Assembly (NCBI RefSeq): GCF_026745355.1
Contig: NC_079202.1
Span: forward strand, 40,665,215 to 40,729,214
Direction of reading: 5' to 3'
DNA: 64,000 nucleotides
From: Beta vulgaris subsp. vulgaris
Taxonomy: Eukaryota > Streptophyta > Magnoliopsida > Caryophyllales > Amaranthaceae
Shown here: piece after piece, positions 32,451-44,923 of the stretch
Position numbering within the stretch: the stretch's first letter is position 1
Layout: each line of letters begins with the position of its first letter
The notes under the pieces: generated by a model
Told to the model about the DNA's origin: nothing
What the model saw: the letters and a program-made list of their open reading frames with translations, nothing else
The model's database searches: none
Position numbers and translations under genes: made by a program

Positions 32451-35059
32451 TTGCAATTTCCAGATTTATGTTCTTTTTTCTAAAGTATGAATATGTTTTA
32501 CTTTCATAATGATTTTTGATATGCACTGCATGACCTTATTTTGACTTAGTAAGTTTCGAGGACGAAACTTTTTCTAAGGGGGTGATGATGTAATATCCCG
32601 TACCCAAGTAATATTAATTGTCGGATTGATTATGGATCGAAAAAAAAACAACACAAGAATTATAGATATTAAAATGTATAATAAGCTATTTCAAGTTCCC
32701 TTTATTTGATCTAACTAGTGAACAATAGAACAAGTATATACTTAAGCAAAAATAGAAATTTACAAAAATGCCCCTATGAGCCTAAGAACTCTATACCATC
32801 TTCTTCCGTCCTCCATTTTCTTTCTCTGGCAATTTTTTTTTGAAGTGTTCACACATGAAATCAAACACTTCAATTCAATACTACAACGCTCATGTCAGAA
32901 ATCTTCTTCATTAGTCAATAAAGCTTTCTACAATATCTCACAAAAATCTGGAACTTTGAATTCTCCATCTTCCTTCATTAATATAACTTGACCAAAGTTC
33001 ATAAGCTTTGAATTATAAACTGAACAGCAAGGCAATGGCAACCTCCAACAAGTTCTATAAATACCGGTTGATAATTCCATTGAACCAAAAGCAAAAATCA
33101 GAACTTTGTTAGCCAAAAATACCACAAACTAAACCCACTGCTTTGTTTCCTCCTCTGTTTTGGGCGAGCCCCACCGCAACACCACCACCTACTGCGTCTT
33201 CGTGTACCACGATAGTCACGCAGAAGCCAGCCTCCTAGCCACCAAACACTTCCGCCGACCACCACCGACCCACCCTCACGCACTCCCCTTCTTCTTTCGC
33301 TACACCCACTCGCAGCACCATTTTCTCTCTCCTCGACCCACCTGAACGAACCACCTCTGTCACTCCGACGAACCACCCTCAAACTCACTGCTGCATTCTC
33401 CCTCTCCGGCGACACGCAGCTAGCTGTTCCTCCTTTCCCCTGACCTTGCCGCAAGGTATGCTGAACATACCTTTCCTCCCATCTGTTTTTATTTTTCCTT
33501 TGTTAAGTTTGTTGTTTCTTTTGGGCCTAAAGTACATGATTTATATTTTTACTGATTATGATGATGGGCTCAAGTAATATACAACTTATTAAGTTTGTTG
33601 TTGAAAGTATTACGTACAATTATTACTACAATGTAAGTATAATATATATAATCTAAGTAATATGACTTAGCTTAATTAATGAGCAAGTTGGGTGAAACAA
33701 GTTTAGCAAATATAATACTAAGTAGTCTTATCCTTTATAATAAAAGTCTTATCCTTTATTTTATTAAGTTCATATTATTAACCTTAATTTATTAATATTT
33801 AAATATGACAAATCTTATTTTATAAAAGCTAATGTAATAATAATTATTATTTAAGTAATAAGACGGTACTTATAAAGTTAGTAAATAAACGAATATACAT
33901 AGTCCAACTATTAATATGGTTAACGAGTCAACCTTATAACAATAATAGTAACAAATGAGGAATGTTACGATATTAATCGTCTCGTTATCAATTATTGGTT
34001 AGATTAAGGAAAAAGGGATATTACAAGCCTCCCGGCTATCAAAGTTACTAAGCAGGATTTGAGGTAACGTCTACTGCTAACACCCGCATTCCCTTTCTAA
34101 ATATATGTTTTATGTTGATATTTATAATGTTTATGTTAAATGTATGCTTTTATGGATTGCGGGATATGAAATAGTTTTTATGAACATGATATTTCATGAC
34201 GTTACGTAATTTATGATGAATTGCGAAAGATTAAAGAATATGATTTCCATGATGATTGTGAAGTATAATGTATAAATAAAAAGAAATGAAACATGATAAA
34301 CAAAAGTGAAAGATGGTTCTTGGCAGTACGATGTTATGTTGGTCGTGCACGTACCGTTCTATTCTATGGCGGAAACGCCACCTTCTGGTTAGGGGCAATT
34401 GTCCCTGGTGGCACCGCACTATGCCTGGCTTTATGCCACCTTCTGGTTAGGGACGATGTCCCTGGTGGCTATTGCCCTATGATATGATGATGATGATGAT
34501 GATGATGATGATGGGAGACGTCCCTGTATGTTATACTCGCCAAGTTACCAATAAGATAATTATGATGATGATTATGATATGAAGATAATAATGAATTTAT
34601 GTTTACATAAAATGTTTATGAAATGTTTTTACTCTATTCTCTCTCCTCCCTGTTTGCAACTAAAATGAATTGAAATGAATTTACGATGTTAGAGTAGTAT
34701 GTTACTGGGCCTCGGCTCATGACGTTTTGCTTTTCTGTTTTAGGTAATGACGGGGTGACGGAATGGCGTAGCAGTGAGGAATAATTACTACTTAAATTAT
34801 GCAAACTCTTATTAATATGTATTCTAAGCTTGAGAACATTAGTTTATGAACCTTAATTATGTTTCACCTAGTTATTTACGCATTTCTAAGTTAGTTATTA
34901 AGTTTAATACTTATAAAGTTACGTTCTTAAACGAACTTATGTTGCCTTGTATTTTCCAAAAGGAAAGTACGGCAGTAACGCACCGACTAAGTTAAGTCTT
35001 CCGCTGCTAAGTAAGAGCTAATTAATGAATTAACGATGCTTAGGAGTCGGGGCGTTACA
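32451..35059 (+). mobile_element. Ty3/Gypsy 3' end: pol tail, polypurine tract and 2.47-kb LTR
   Basis: The LTR at 32589-35059 starts TGTAATATCCCG and ends CGGGGCGTTACA, so its ends are near-perfect inverted repeats of the chromovirus TGTAACGCCCCG type. It is preceded by the polypurine tract AAGGGGGTGATGA and by the usual polyprotein tail (FEDETFSKG, 32548-32580). No second LTR or internal coding region remains. The LTR contains a GC-richer block (33160-33460), two 36-bp hairpin units (34377-34412 and 34435-34469) and an (ATG)n tract at 34482-34512. Confidence 0.8.
34377..34469 (+). repeat. two-unit hairpin repeat inside the Gypsy LTR
   Basis: Two units of 35-36 bp, 57-58 bp apart, each start GCCACCTTCTGGTTAGGG and end with GGTGGC. 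Within each, GCCACC pairs with GGTGGC and an inner GGGxC pairs with GxCCC, giving a nested stem. Confidence 0.6.
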
Positions 35060-36009
35060 GATATGTTTTCAATAGCTATGTACTATAATTTTAAATTTAT
35101 TCATGATGGAAATTTCATATTACAAAACCACCAATATTCCAGAGTTGTATTACCTACAAGCGGTGGACCATTTTGTGAAAACATGAGTAGAATCATGTTT
35201 AATCACATATACTTTTTAGATCATAAATATTGGGTCGAGCCAAAGTCAAAGATCCCACTTTTGTGTACTTTGGTGGTGAAGGCTTTGTAAATCTTGTTGT
35301 AAACAACTTGGGAGTAAAATTCACTTTTACTTTTATGTTATAAGTTTCTACATATTTTGTATTTGTTGATAATTATACTTTCCATTGATATTTTTTCCTT
35401 TTATCTTCGTTTGAAAGATCACATTCCTTAGATTTTGATGGTGCAAATTCAGATGATCCAAAATGGTTGAAACACCAACGACAAAAAAAAAGATATTAAG
35501 GTATTAGCTCTTTGTATCCAAAATAGTGAATTACATAAATGTGTAATATCGAAGGCGATTTCCCCAACTTGATTTCTCTGGATTATTAACCTCCTCGCTA
35601 TAGCATTGATAATTCAATAATGTTATAGTTGGTTTTTCAAAGCTAAAATATAAATTTTTGATGTGAATATTCTGGATACGTACTATACATAAGTATCTTC
35701 ATATAAGTTTTTTGATGATGTATGATGATAGGAATGATTTGGAATCAATACATTAATGAATGATTTGATGTTCAATTTATATGGTTGTGCTATATCGTAT
35801 GATCTTTTTTTTCTTGAAAGGCAAGGTTACCTTTAATTGTATATAAATTATCATAAATTTAGGCAAAGTTACCCTTAATAAGTCTTAGCAATATTTGAAA
35901 TAATCAAATTTACACTTGCAATATGAAAAGTAACACAGATAAATTCAAGACCACTAAACAAAATAGTGAAAATTGAGGCAGAATTCATCGTATAATATAA
36001 TACCAATAA
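35060..36009. other. unassigned AT-rich spacer
   Basis: A plus-strand reading at 35036-35290 starts inside the LTR and is not recognisable. No other feature. Confidence 0.45.
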
Positions 36010-36476
36010 ACATTGTTGTTAAGATCTCGATCCGGATCTTACAATCCTACGATTCTACGATCCGAAAGGACCTCATCGATCCTGATCCTACGTAGGATCT
36101 TAATCTTGTAGGATCTTTCGATCCTACCCAACCTCAAAAAATCACATGGTAGGATCTTAATACGATTCTACAATCCTACTATTCTACGATTCAATTCTAT
36201 CGTAAAAAAATCAGAAAGTTATTTCACATATTATATTTCTCCTATTAGATTTTGGTTTCATGTTACATCAATCTTATAGTATTGAAAAACTATCACCATT
36301 TGTTAATGAAATAAGTCATTATTAATTTGTGTAAATTTTTAACATGAGTTTCTGATCATATTAAAGCATAATTATCTCTATTTTACGGAATTGTAGGATC
36401 TTAAGATCCTACGATCCGATCTCATCGATTCAATCCTACTAACCCCTACGATCCAAAGTAGGATTCCGGTCCTGAT
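36010..36476. mobile_element. MITE-like repeat rich in GGATC/TAGGATC motifs
   Basis: The left end (TGTTAAGATCTCGATCCGG) and the reverse complement of the right end (TGTTATCAGGACCGGAATCC) are imperfect inverted repeats. Between them lie more than a dozen 'cctacgatc' or 'aggatcttaag' motifs in both orientations. No clear target duplication. The family is not assigned. Confidence 0.5.
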
Positions 36477-36479
36477 AAC

Positions 36480-37380
36480 ATTTTCCATGAGTTATTATAA
36501 GTTATTTTTAAGTTATCCAAAGTTTTGTCATTAAATTGGTTAAAGTCATCTTCATAAGTCACAACAAAATAGTACTTGAGTTGTCTCATAATATAGTGCT
36601 TGTTTCTCATTTTCATAGAAATTAATAAAAGCGAAAAATAATATAATTTATATTATTTAATTATATACTTGTATTGGAAAGCTAATTGTCTTTTAAATAT
36701 CTAAAAAAAATGAACTATTGCTAAAAATAACCAAAACTATATTGAAACTAAAAAGTAGTATTAAATATATACTATAATTAAAACATGCATAACGATTTTT
36801 CGAGACATCCTAAAAGGAATACAAGTATTATTTTATGGGATGAATTATATATACAAGTATTATCGTAGCACATACTTGATCAATATAAAATGTATGGCCC
36901 TTATTGAGTTAATTGTTGGAGATTTAGAGCATTTGTATGATTAGATTCATGTTATGTTTGTATAACTCGCTTGGTTATAATTTCGTCACTTAATAACGTA
37001 GGATATAAAGGATGTCCATGTAGAGGGTCCGCTCCTATAATAGAGCGCTTGCTCAAAGTTGGAAGGGATCAAGGAAACAAAGCAAAAGAGTGATGATGAC
37101 CATGGAACATGCGCTCCATGTTGAAGTGACCGCTCCATTTAGTCAGTTTACTAATTATCGCGAAATGTTGCTTGTTGCCTTTAACGGTTATTATGCTTTT
37201 ATTGTAAAGTTTTAGTCATTAAAAGGATCCTCTATATATATGAGACTCTTCTCATATGACTGAATGGTTAGAAACTCTCTCAAAAACACAAGCACAAAAG
37301 CAAAGTCATAATCACAAATCAAAATCACACATTTGTTCTTAATTAACATTGTTCTCAGTGTGCAAGAACTATTGTATTCC
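36480..37380. other. spacer with a possible truncated Copia-type LTR
   Basis: From about 36914 (tgttggagatttagag) the sequence has LTR-like features: a TATA-like tatatatat near 37232 and 'gttctcagtgtgcaagaac' before the Tat-type element. No partner LTR was found, so this is tentative. Confidence 0.3.
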
Positions 37381-38180
37381 TGATAAATCATATTTATATA
37401 TAGTTTTTTAGGTGCATTTAGGTTGCATTTTAGAGTATTTAGTTTCATATTTAGGTTCATAATTGCATTATTTCTTAAGTTATGCTTTTCTACTCCTATT
37501 CGGTATGTTTTCTTGTTTTTGATGAATTTCAGGCATTGATGATGTATTTGGAGTATGATTAGCTAAACTTGAGGATTAGGAGCACTTGGAAAGGATTTAC
37601 AATGCATAAGGATCGTTTGCATACTTCATAGTACGAGTTTGAGCTAAAACTAAGCGGAAAATCATTATAAGAAATGTGAAAAAAGAGTCACGTCTACTCT
37701 TATGATCATAACTTCTGATGTGCTCGTTACAATCGAGTAATTCCCGCAGATTTGGAAACTAGACTTTAAGAGCTTTCAAACCATAGGTGGCACGGCCCGA
37801 GGAGACTTCTAGTCAAGGAGTTATGCCTTTCGGAAGATTGCACTGTTTCTGCTGGAATCTGTCACGCGTACGCGCGGATAACTAATCTGCCCATTAATGA
37901 TTAAATTATGACTTTCCTTATCTTGTAAATGACTTTCCTAGTTATTAATTAGGTTATTGAATTTTTACTTTTTTTTGAAAGAAAGGTTATTGAATATTAT
38001 TTAGGTTAGGTTTTCATTCTTTTTCTCCTCTCTCTCACGTTATTTTTTGGAGGTTTTAGTTTTAGTTTTCTTCTCCTCTTTTTCTCTCTAGTTTCTAGTT
38101 GAAAACCCTAGTTTTTATTCTTCTTCATTAATTCATGAGTTTCATTAGTTTCTTTTCTTGACTTTCCTTATCTTGTAAAT
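37381..38180 (+). repeat. 5' LTR of the Tat-type element, rearranged 3' end
   Basis: It matches the 3' LTR from its start to about 38157. The last ~20 bases (gactttccttatcttgtaaa) copy a segment from the middle of the same LTR (37910-37930) instead of continuing like the 3' LTR. The distal LTR part was probably deleted. Confidence 0.7.
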
Positions 38181-38182
38181 TT

Positions 38183-38203
38183 TGGCGCCGTTATTGCTGG
38201 GGA
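38183..38203 (+). other. primer binding site of the Tat-type element
   Basis: TGGCGCCGTT-ATT-GCTGGGGA directly after the 5' LTR is close to the usual TGGCGCCGTTGCCGGGGA of plant Athila/Tat elements, with a small insertion. Confidence 0.8.
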
Positions 38204-38322
38204 GACGATATAGTTTTATTTGGTTTTTATTGTTGGTGAAATTAAACTGTGTATATTTTTTTATCTTTCTCTTTGTAAAAATTTTTTTTTTGTTGTCTTC
38301 CTCTCTATTTTAGTGTGTTGTT

Positions 38323-38904
38323 ATGGAGTCGTATAATTATAGTTTAGATGGAGATGTTTTTTCTAATTATCAAGGACAATATGATTATTCTGGGTATTAT
38401 AATGCGAATGATTATGTTTATGATGCATCATATGATTGTCAAAATTTACAAAATATATGCATGAACCTTTATGAATATTCTCATTACCCTAATGAGTCTT
38501 ATGTGCCTGATTATACCCAATGTTATCAACCTAAAGAGAATAATTATTTTCAACCTGAAACATCAGAGCGTCAGGAACTTTTTCACATGATGAAAGAGTA
38601 TATTGTTAAACAACATGAGGATTTAAATGAATTAGCTCATGGTTACCAAAACATAACGAAATCTATTGAATTTCTTCTTGTGCAGCAATCTACTAACCAA
38701 GAGGTGATACTTGATGATACTGATATTAGTGTTGAGAATTATAATTTGAAAGAGAAAGGCGTTGATATGACTTACGATAATTTGGTAGAAGGTAAGGGTG
38801 TAATTGGTGGAGTTGGTAGTTTGTGTCTCTATGTTGACGAATCCATTGTTGAGACTGAAGTGTCTGACACTTTTTCGATAAACTTTTCGTCTGCATGTGT
38901 CTAA
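38323..38904 (+). CDS. tyrosine-rich ORF of the Tat-type element, unknown function
   Basis: The 193-codon ORF opens with ATGGAG 120 bp after the primer binding site. Residues 1-75 are extremely rich in Tyr, Asn and Asp (YQGQYDYSGYYNANDYVYD). Residues 80-125 look helical (QELFHMMKEYIVKQHEDLNE and on). The rest is acidic. It ends at a TAA at 38902. The next frame stays open for about 30 more codons (SKVESEIVHESLSVPSD), so a one-base shift may have shortened it. I see no Gag capsid or zinc-knuckle motif. It may be a Gag-like or accessory protein, but I do not recognise a family. Confidence 0.5.
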   Translation: MESYNYSLDGDVFSNYQGQYDYSGYYNANDYVYDASYDCQNLQNICMNLYEYSHYPNESYVPDYTQCYQPKENNYFQPETSERQELFHMMKEYIVKQHEDLNELAHGYQNITKSIEFLLVQQSTNQEVILDDTDISVENYNLKEKGVDMTYDNLVEGKGVIGGVGSLCLYVDESIVETEVSDTFSINFSSACV

Positions 38905-38989
38905 AGTTGAGAGTGAAATAGTGCATGAGTCTTTGTCGGTTCCATCTGATACTGTTTTTGATTCATGTTCCATTCTCTCAAAAACTTGA

Positions 38990-41894
38990 CATTATTCTTT
39001 TCATCTCCTATCGTTCCTTCTTTCTCCCCTTTTAAATAACTATCATGATGATGTAATTAATATAAATTTAGTTTCTTTTCCTTCTTTTGAGTCATTTAAA
39101 AAGACTACCGATTTTTCTTTTTCTTCTTGTAAATATAATTTTTCCGTTGATTTTTCTTTTTGTAGTTTTAGTAATTTTTTAGGACTAATTTTTTTTTATT
39201 TTTCCTTTTCACTCCTATATGATATGCTCTAAGATGTCTGCAGGAACATTTGATAAGCTTCTTAGAGCATTGAACTATTATGATTGATCTACAGTCTTTA
39301 ACAGTTATGCAGACCTTAAATTTGCGCTTCTCGGGAGGCAACCCGAGCATTAACTTATTTTCTCTCTTCTATTCTTTACTTTTTATTATGATTTTTGTCT
39401 TTGTTTCTTCCTTTTTGAGTGAGTTTACTCACTTTGGTGTTTTTTTTTGTGTCTATTGTAGGTTGACAAAGATCAGGAAAAGAAATCAGAAAAACAAAAC
39501 ATCTGCCCAGCCCGTTGGTTGGTCGGCGTTCGCTGGCTAGCTGATTATTGGGTTATTCAAAAAAAAATAAAGAAAGAACGAAGAAGAAAGCGAGAGGAAT
39601 TCACCCGCGCAGCATTCCTTCGTTTCACCCACTACCGCACTGACGCACCACCGCTGACCTGCAACCATCACCACATTGCATCTCCTCTGCCTCGCTCACA
39701 TCGCCACCCGTTCTCCGCGTTTCTCGGCCAACCCGCTGCTAAGCGCCACACCTCTGAACCCAGCACCAACTTCGCCGAACACATCCGCACCACCAACAGC
39801 CCTCCTGTTTTTCGTCCTCCTCTATCCTCACACTTCACATCCCCATGCTTGTCTCCTTCCTGCCCTCCGCCCTACCGCCAACCACCATCAACCTGCGCAC
39901 CACCATCGTCACATCTTTCATCTTGTTCGCGCACCAGCCGCACTTCCTTCTGATCTTCTCGTTTCTTCTTTTTTTCTTTTATTTCTTCCTTTTCTTTTCT
40001 TTTTGTTTGTATTAATCTGTTTTTTTTTTGCTTTAAAGTTTTTGTTGTTATATTTTTTCCAATGATCTCACTTTTGTTTTTCTTACTTTTTTTTCCCTCC
40101 ATGGTTGTATTAGAACTCATTCAAGCTAGCAAAAAATTGGTTCAAGTTCGCATTTGTGAAGCATTACAATGTGATTTTTGAGCATACTTGACTCTTCTCC
40201 CCCAATTAATTGGGTAGTAAGTAACTATTCTCACTTGTATCTGTTGTTAATGTTCATTTCGAATTTTTGCTTGAATTATATTTTGATGCAATCTTGTTGA
40301 GAATCTTTTGCACATTGCTTGAATTATTAGTTGATTGAATTGTAGGAGGTTTTGTGTGGTGTGTTAGTGGTAGATTGTGGTATTTGTAGGAGTGCTCGGT
40401 GCTGGATGATTGTTAGGTGGTTTTGGTTTTATTCTGAACTGGTTTATGCAGTTGGGACACTGCAGATTCTAGCTGGGGGAGGAAGTTCTATCCTTTATTG
40501 TTTTTAGTGTAGATTTCATTGCTTTCGTAGGATGTTGCACGGTTTGTACTGCTTATTAGAAGTGGAAGTTTACGTGTAACCAAAAAAATTGTACGCTTTC
40601 TTAGTTGCATTAGCATATTTCATCTCATATAATTTCATCTCATTTTAGTTGCATCTATGGGACTACTGCTAAGACTTTTTGAGAACCTTGTTGATATTTT
40701 ACTACATTTGTTAAGTGTCACTCATCTTGTTCATGATACTTCATAGCACGATTGTTCGCAATTGATTTTGTGGTAAGATTGATTATCTTCTCTGGCTCGA
40801 TTTAACATTATTGTGCAGACACCTTAACGTAAGTGAGCTTTTGTGCCTATAAACTGACGTATATGTGTCAGTTTTGTTATTTCATGTGTGATTAGTTCCT
40901 CGTTGTTTCATTGATCTTGACTTTGACTTGATACTCCTTGATATTTATAGTGCATACATTTTGATATGATTGAGGCGTTTCATTTGATGATCTTAGCTCC
41001 AGAGTTATTCTTATTTCATATTATCCTTCATCTAGCCCCGCTGAGCCTTTTATTGACTTTGTTTAATTGATACCTACATTACAAGCCATTGGCCTCATTT
41101 GATTCTTGTCCCAAGCCTAGCTTGGGGGAGCGAGTATTAGTTTTGGTTTAGTTTGTATTGAATTGAAGTGCTCTATTTGTGGTTAGAAGAATGAAAAATA
41201 TGTTTAGTGAGCTTGGAAATTGAAATGAAAGTTTGTAAAAAAAAAACACAAAAAAAGGTGAAAGATGAAATGAAAAAGAAGTGAAAAAAAAAGTTGTGAA
41301 TAAAGTGAAATAAAAAGGGTTATGATTGAATTTCTTGAGCGAAAAGATTGTTGATTATATTTAGAGATTGTTGGTTGTTGCACGGAGTTGTTGTGACCTT
41401 TTTTTAGTCATGTTTTCAGTTATATGATGCTCCCCCTTCTCGGTTTTTCCACCACAATTCCCAAATTATTTCCATACCTTTAACCTCAGCCCCATTACAA
41501 CCTTAAAAGTCCTCTTGATCATTGTGTATTATTGTTGAGTATTAAGTGAGTCAAAAAGTCAAAGTTAAAGAGTATTTGTTCATCTGAGTCGACTTGATTA
41601 GGTTGAGAGTCATTATTTAACCCTTAAACACATGAAGATTTAGTGCACATAACATAATGAGGTCTGTCATGTTTTGGTTAAATCCAGCTTGGAGAGATGG
41701 TTGTGGTATGATTGGAGAGTCGATTGCGATACATGAATGCTATGCAGCTTTGTTGAGATTGTTTCGATGCTTGGTTTATGTAGTGATTATATCTCTTGTG
41801 TTTTCAATTGAGTGTTTAGCCCTGTTGTAGTCCTATATTGTAGGTTGTCTAACTTTTCCATGTCTATGTCTATTGCTTGAGGACAAGCAATGGT
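38990..41894 (+). other. non-coding interior of the Tat-type element
   Basis: Long T-rich stretches, a GC-rich CCACC-type block (39590-39950) read only as low-complexity Pro/Ser/His, and three 'ttgggggag/ctgggggag' purine blocks (about 40472, 41122, 41901). No pol motifs in any frame. Confidence 0.6.
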
Positions 41895-41910
41895 TTAGCT
41901 TGGGGGAGTT

Positions 41911-43130
41911 TGATAATCATATTTATATATAGTTTTTAGGTGCATTTAGGTTGCATGTTAGAGTATTTAGTTTCATATTTAGGTTCATTATTGCATTACA
42001 TTCTTAAGTTATGCTTTTCTACTCCTATTCGGTATGTTTTTTTGTTTTTGATGAATTTCAGGCATTGAGACGTATTTGGAGTATAATTAGCTAAACTTGA
42101 GGATTAGAGCACTTGGAAAGAATTACAATGCATAAGGATCGTTGATATTCATAGTACGAGTTTGAGCAAAACGAAGCGGAAAATCATTAGAAGAAATGTG
42201 AAAAAGAGTCACGTCTACTCTTCTGATCATAACTTTGGATGTGCTCATTACAATCGAGTAATTCTAGCAGATTTGGAAACTAGACTAGAATAGCTTTCCA
42301 ACTATAGGTGGCACGCTCCGAGGAAATTTCTAGTCAAGGAGTTATACCTTTCGGAAGATTGCACTGTTTCTACTGGAATCTGCCACGCATACGCGCGGAT
42401 AACTAATCCGCACATTAATGATTTAATTAAGACTTTCCTTATCTTGTAAAAGACTTTCCTAGTCATATTACGTTATTGAATATTATTTAGGTTAGGTTTT
42501 CATTCTTTTTCTCCTCTCTCTCTCTCTCACGTTATTTTTTAGAGGTTTTAGTTTTAGTTTTCTTCTCCTCTTTTTCTCTCTAGTTTCTAGTTGAAAACCC
42601 TAGTTTTTATTCTTATTCATTAATTCATGAATTTTATTAGTTTCTTTTGTTGATTTCTTTAATTAAGTTTTCTTTTATAGTTTCAGATTTCATCTTTTAT
42701 TTCATGATAGAGTAGTTTTTATTTCTAGGGTTTGGGAATCCATGTTTATATGATATGGTTATTGATTGTTATTTATTCATGGTTTGATTAGTTATTTATT
42801 TCACTAATTGATTATTGTTTTTATTGTTAATCTTGCAATCTGATCAATTGTCTGATTAAATATTGTTAATAAGTCAAAGATCGAGCGATAGAACTCTCTA
42901 GAGACTTACATACAATTAGCGAATCTGATTATGTTGAGCGACTGTACTAGCTAATATTTATCAGATTAATTTGGACAACCTGTTAGGTTCCCAGTAAATT
43001 GACTGGATAATAACAAATCACTAAAAATAGTCTTTTATGTGTTTCCTGAACCAACCTAGACTAATTATTTTTAGGGTGCTTAAAACATTATTTGGTTATT
43101 CTATTGCATAAACATTGACATGAATCGATA
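41911..43130 (+). repeat. 3' LTR of the Tat-type element
   Basis: Matches the 5' LTR from 41911 to about 42652, then continues with LTR-like sequence absent from the 5' copy. The end is placed near 43.1 kb only roughly, because no target duplication of the left flank (attcc) was found. Confidence 0.6.
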
Positions 43131-43375
43131 TTTAGTAGGGCCAGCAATGGGCAACATGGTTCCTGATTATGTTGTACCCTCACCCTTGAACTCAATCTTT
43201 GGTTTATTTTGACCATCTATGGAGTCTAGACGGTGAAATCTACATTGGATAAGTCCCTATTTTGTCCCTACGATTTTCCAAAATCCAATCAGGTTTATGA
43301 GTCTTCCTTTAAAAAATTGTTGTCAACTTAAAAATAATTTTCAATACAAAAACCTTTACAGTGGGCTAGTCAAAT
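43131..43375. other. junction between Tat-type element and LINE
   Basis: About 245 bp whose assignment to the LTR end or to flank is unclear. Confidence 0.4.
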
Positions 43376-44923
43376 CTAATACACGTTCATCTCGCGTAGG
43401 CAAACATAAAAACATGCCTATAACTACCAACACACATACTATTTTCGAACCCACATCGCCGCCATAAATTCTCTAAAGCTTTTTTGTCTATCATAGTTTC
43501 CATAAGAAAAACTATATTTGGGCTATCTCCCCCACACCAATTATGGAGAGTATTTACTATACAAGGGTTGCCAAGCCCTCGATAGTTCCAGCTCAAGATT
43601 TTCATTGTTCTTTGCGAGGTTGGGTAATACCAACCTCCGCTACTTTGAAAGAGACATAACTCTCATCCATTAAGTCATCACTATGTAATTGTTTTCCCAT
43701 CACACTAACCTCCTCCATATCATCCTCCATCCCCTCAACCAATCCTTTCTCTTTTCTCCTCTCACCCCTATATTTTCTTTGTGCACCCTAACACTCTCCA
43801 CGGACATTGCATGAACCCCAGCAATAGGTGCACACCCCATCGAAAAAAGTAACGGTGGGTTGTGATTCTCCAGTGGCAAATCACTTGTTTCGACGCCTCG
43901 ATCCAGCTACCCAGTATTTAAGTCCAGTTCTCTTCCCCTATTCTCCCTCTCACACTTTTGTGTACTCCCTTCATCACCCTCGTGTCCTTTTGTCCACCAC
44001 TATCCCCACAAACCTCATTCTCCCCATCATCATCTTCCCCCACATTACCTATTTACTATAGTTTTGTTCCACATGGACAATTCTTTTTGCATTAGAAGAC
44101 GATGAAGTCAGCGAGACCTTGCTTACAAAAAGTTGCTTTAGTTTTCCCTTCAACGCTAGAGCTTCTTCCGCCGAGTATTGTGTGCGACCATTGCCTGGTG
44201 AGGCCTTTAGCCACAAACCCCACCCCAAATCTTTATCCTCTTCTTCATTAACTAACAACTGGCCATCTTTTCATGATCTCATACATCCACATAAATAGAA
44301 AAGAAAGGAATTCTCTCATATTTAAATTCAACAGTCAAAATGGTTTTTTAATTTTCTGAAATCGCCAGAACGGTTTATTGACGTCCATCATCAAAGTAAC
44401 CTTACAAAATTTCTCTTTCCCCAGTTCATCATTCTCTATCTCCATGACTTCCCCCAAAGATGGGGTAATGGTTTTGACATGATCTTTAGAGCATAAAAAG
44501 GTATATTATGAAAACGTATCCAAAATGGCGAGTCTGCAAGTGGTACTTATGTTAGTTTTTCATCCCTCGTTATCTCGTTCAATACTAGCAAGTGTTGATC
44601 GAAACACCATGATCGTCCCTCTAACACATTTTCTTTGTCCTTCCAATGGTTGAATTGAAAGACAAACAAAATGATTTCAACAGCTTTAATAATCACCTTC
44701 TTTTAAATTCCCCGTGAATCCGTGATTGAGTAAGAGTTCGTTTAAAAGCCTCGGTACTGAAAACCCTACTAATCGCAACGATAGTTTGTCATCTATATCA
44801 ATGGGAACATCATTCCCTAGGTCAATAATTCTATCTTTCTCCTTCGTAAATTGTAATTTTGCACATCTTTCGATCGGATCCTCCGCCATAACGATTACCG
44901 AGCAAACCATAGAAGGGCGTGCA
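43376..44923 (-). mobile_element. L1-type LINE, ORF1 and start of ORF2, broken
   Basis: ORF1 begins at MAEDPIERCAKLQ (ATG at 44889) and continues through LSLRLVG. In other frames it continues through KVTLMMDVNKPFWRFQK and GLWLKASPG, as in the DUF4283 plus zinc-knuckle ORF1 of plant LINEs. ORF2 starts at 43605 (MKILSWNYRGLGNPC) with the endonuclease motif NIVFLMETM, then is lost after FMFAYAR near 43387. So the 3' part of the LINE, with RT, is gone. A normal 5'-truncated insertion would lack the opposite end, so a later deletion or insertion is likely. Its 5' UTR continues at 46511 beyond the TRIM. Confidence 0.8.

Larger units (their letters stand above)
37381..43130 (+). mobile_element. Tat/Athila-type non-autonomous LTR retrotransposon (LARD-like)
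   Basis: Direct LTRs start at 37381 and 41911 (TGATAAATCATATTTATATA and TGATAATCATATTTATATAT). The primer binding site TGGCGCCGTTATTGCTGG (38183) matches the Tat/Athila type, usually tRNA-Asp. The polypurine tract TTAGCTTGGGGGAG precedes the 3' LTR, with the typical 'gaggacaagcaatgg' block before it. There are no protease, RT, RNase H or integrase motifs in 3.7 kb of interior. The interior holds one tyrosine-rich ORF and a GC-rich proline-coding-like block (39590-39950). The right boundary is uncertain. Confidence 0.8.

Noticed and set aside
33098..33454. 118-codon minus-strand ORF in the Gypsy LTR
   Set aside because: Gly/Arg-rich shadow of a CCACC-rich leader block within an LTR; no family match.
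32589..35059. Solo LTR
   Set aside because: A polypurine tract and polyprotein tail precede it and the 5-bp flanks do not match, so it is the 3' LTR of a truncated element.
39519..40065. Pro/His/Ser-rich plus-strand ORFs of 129-144 codons
   Set aside because: Low-complexity CCACC-rich DNA in the interior of the Tat-type element; overlapping frames are equally open.
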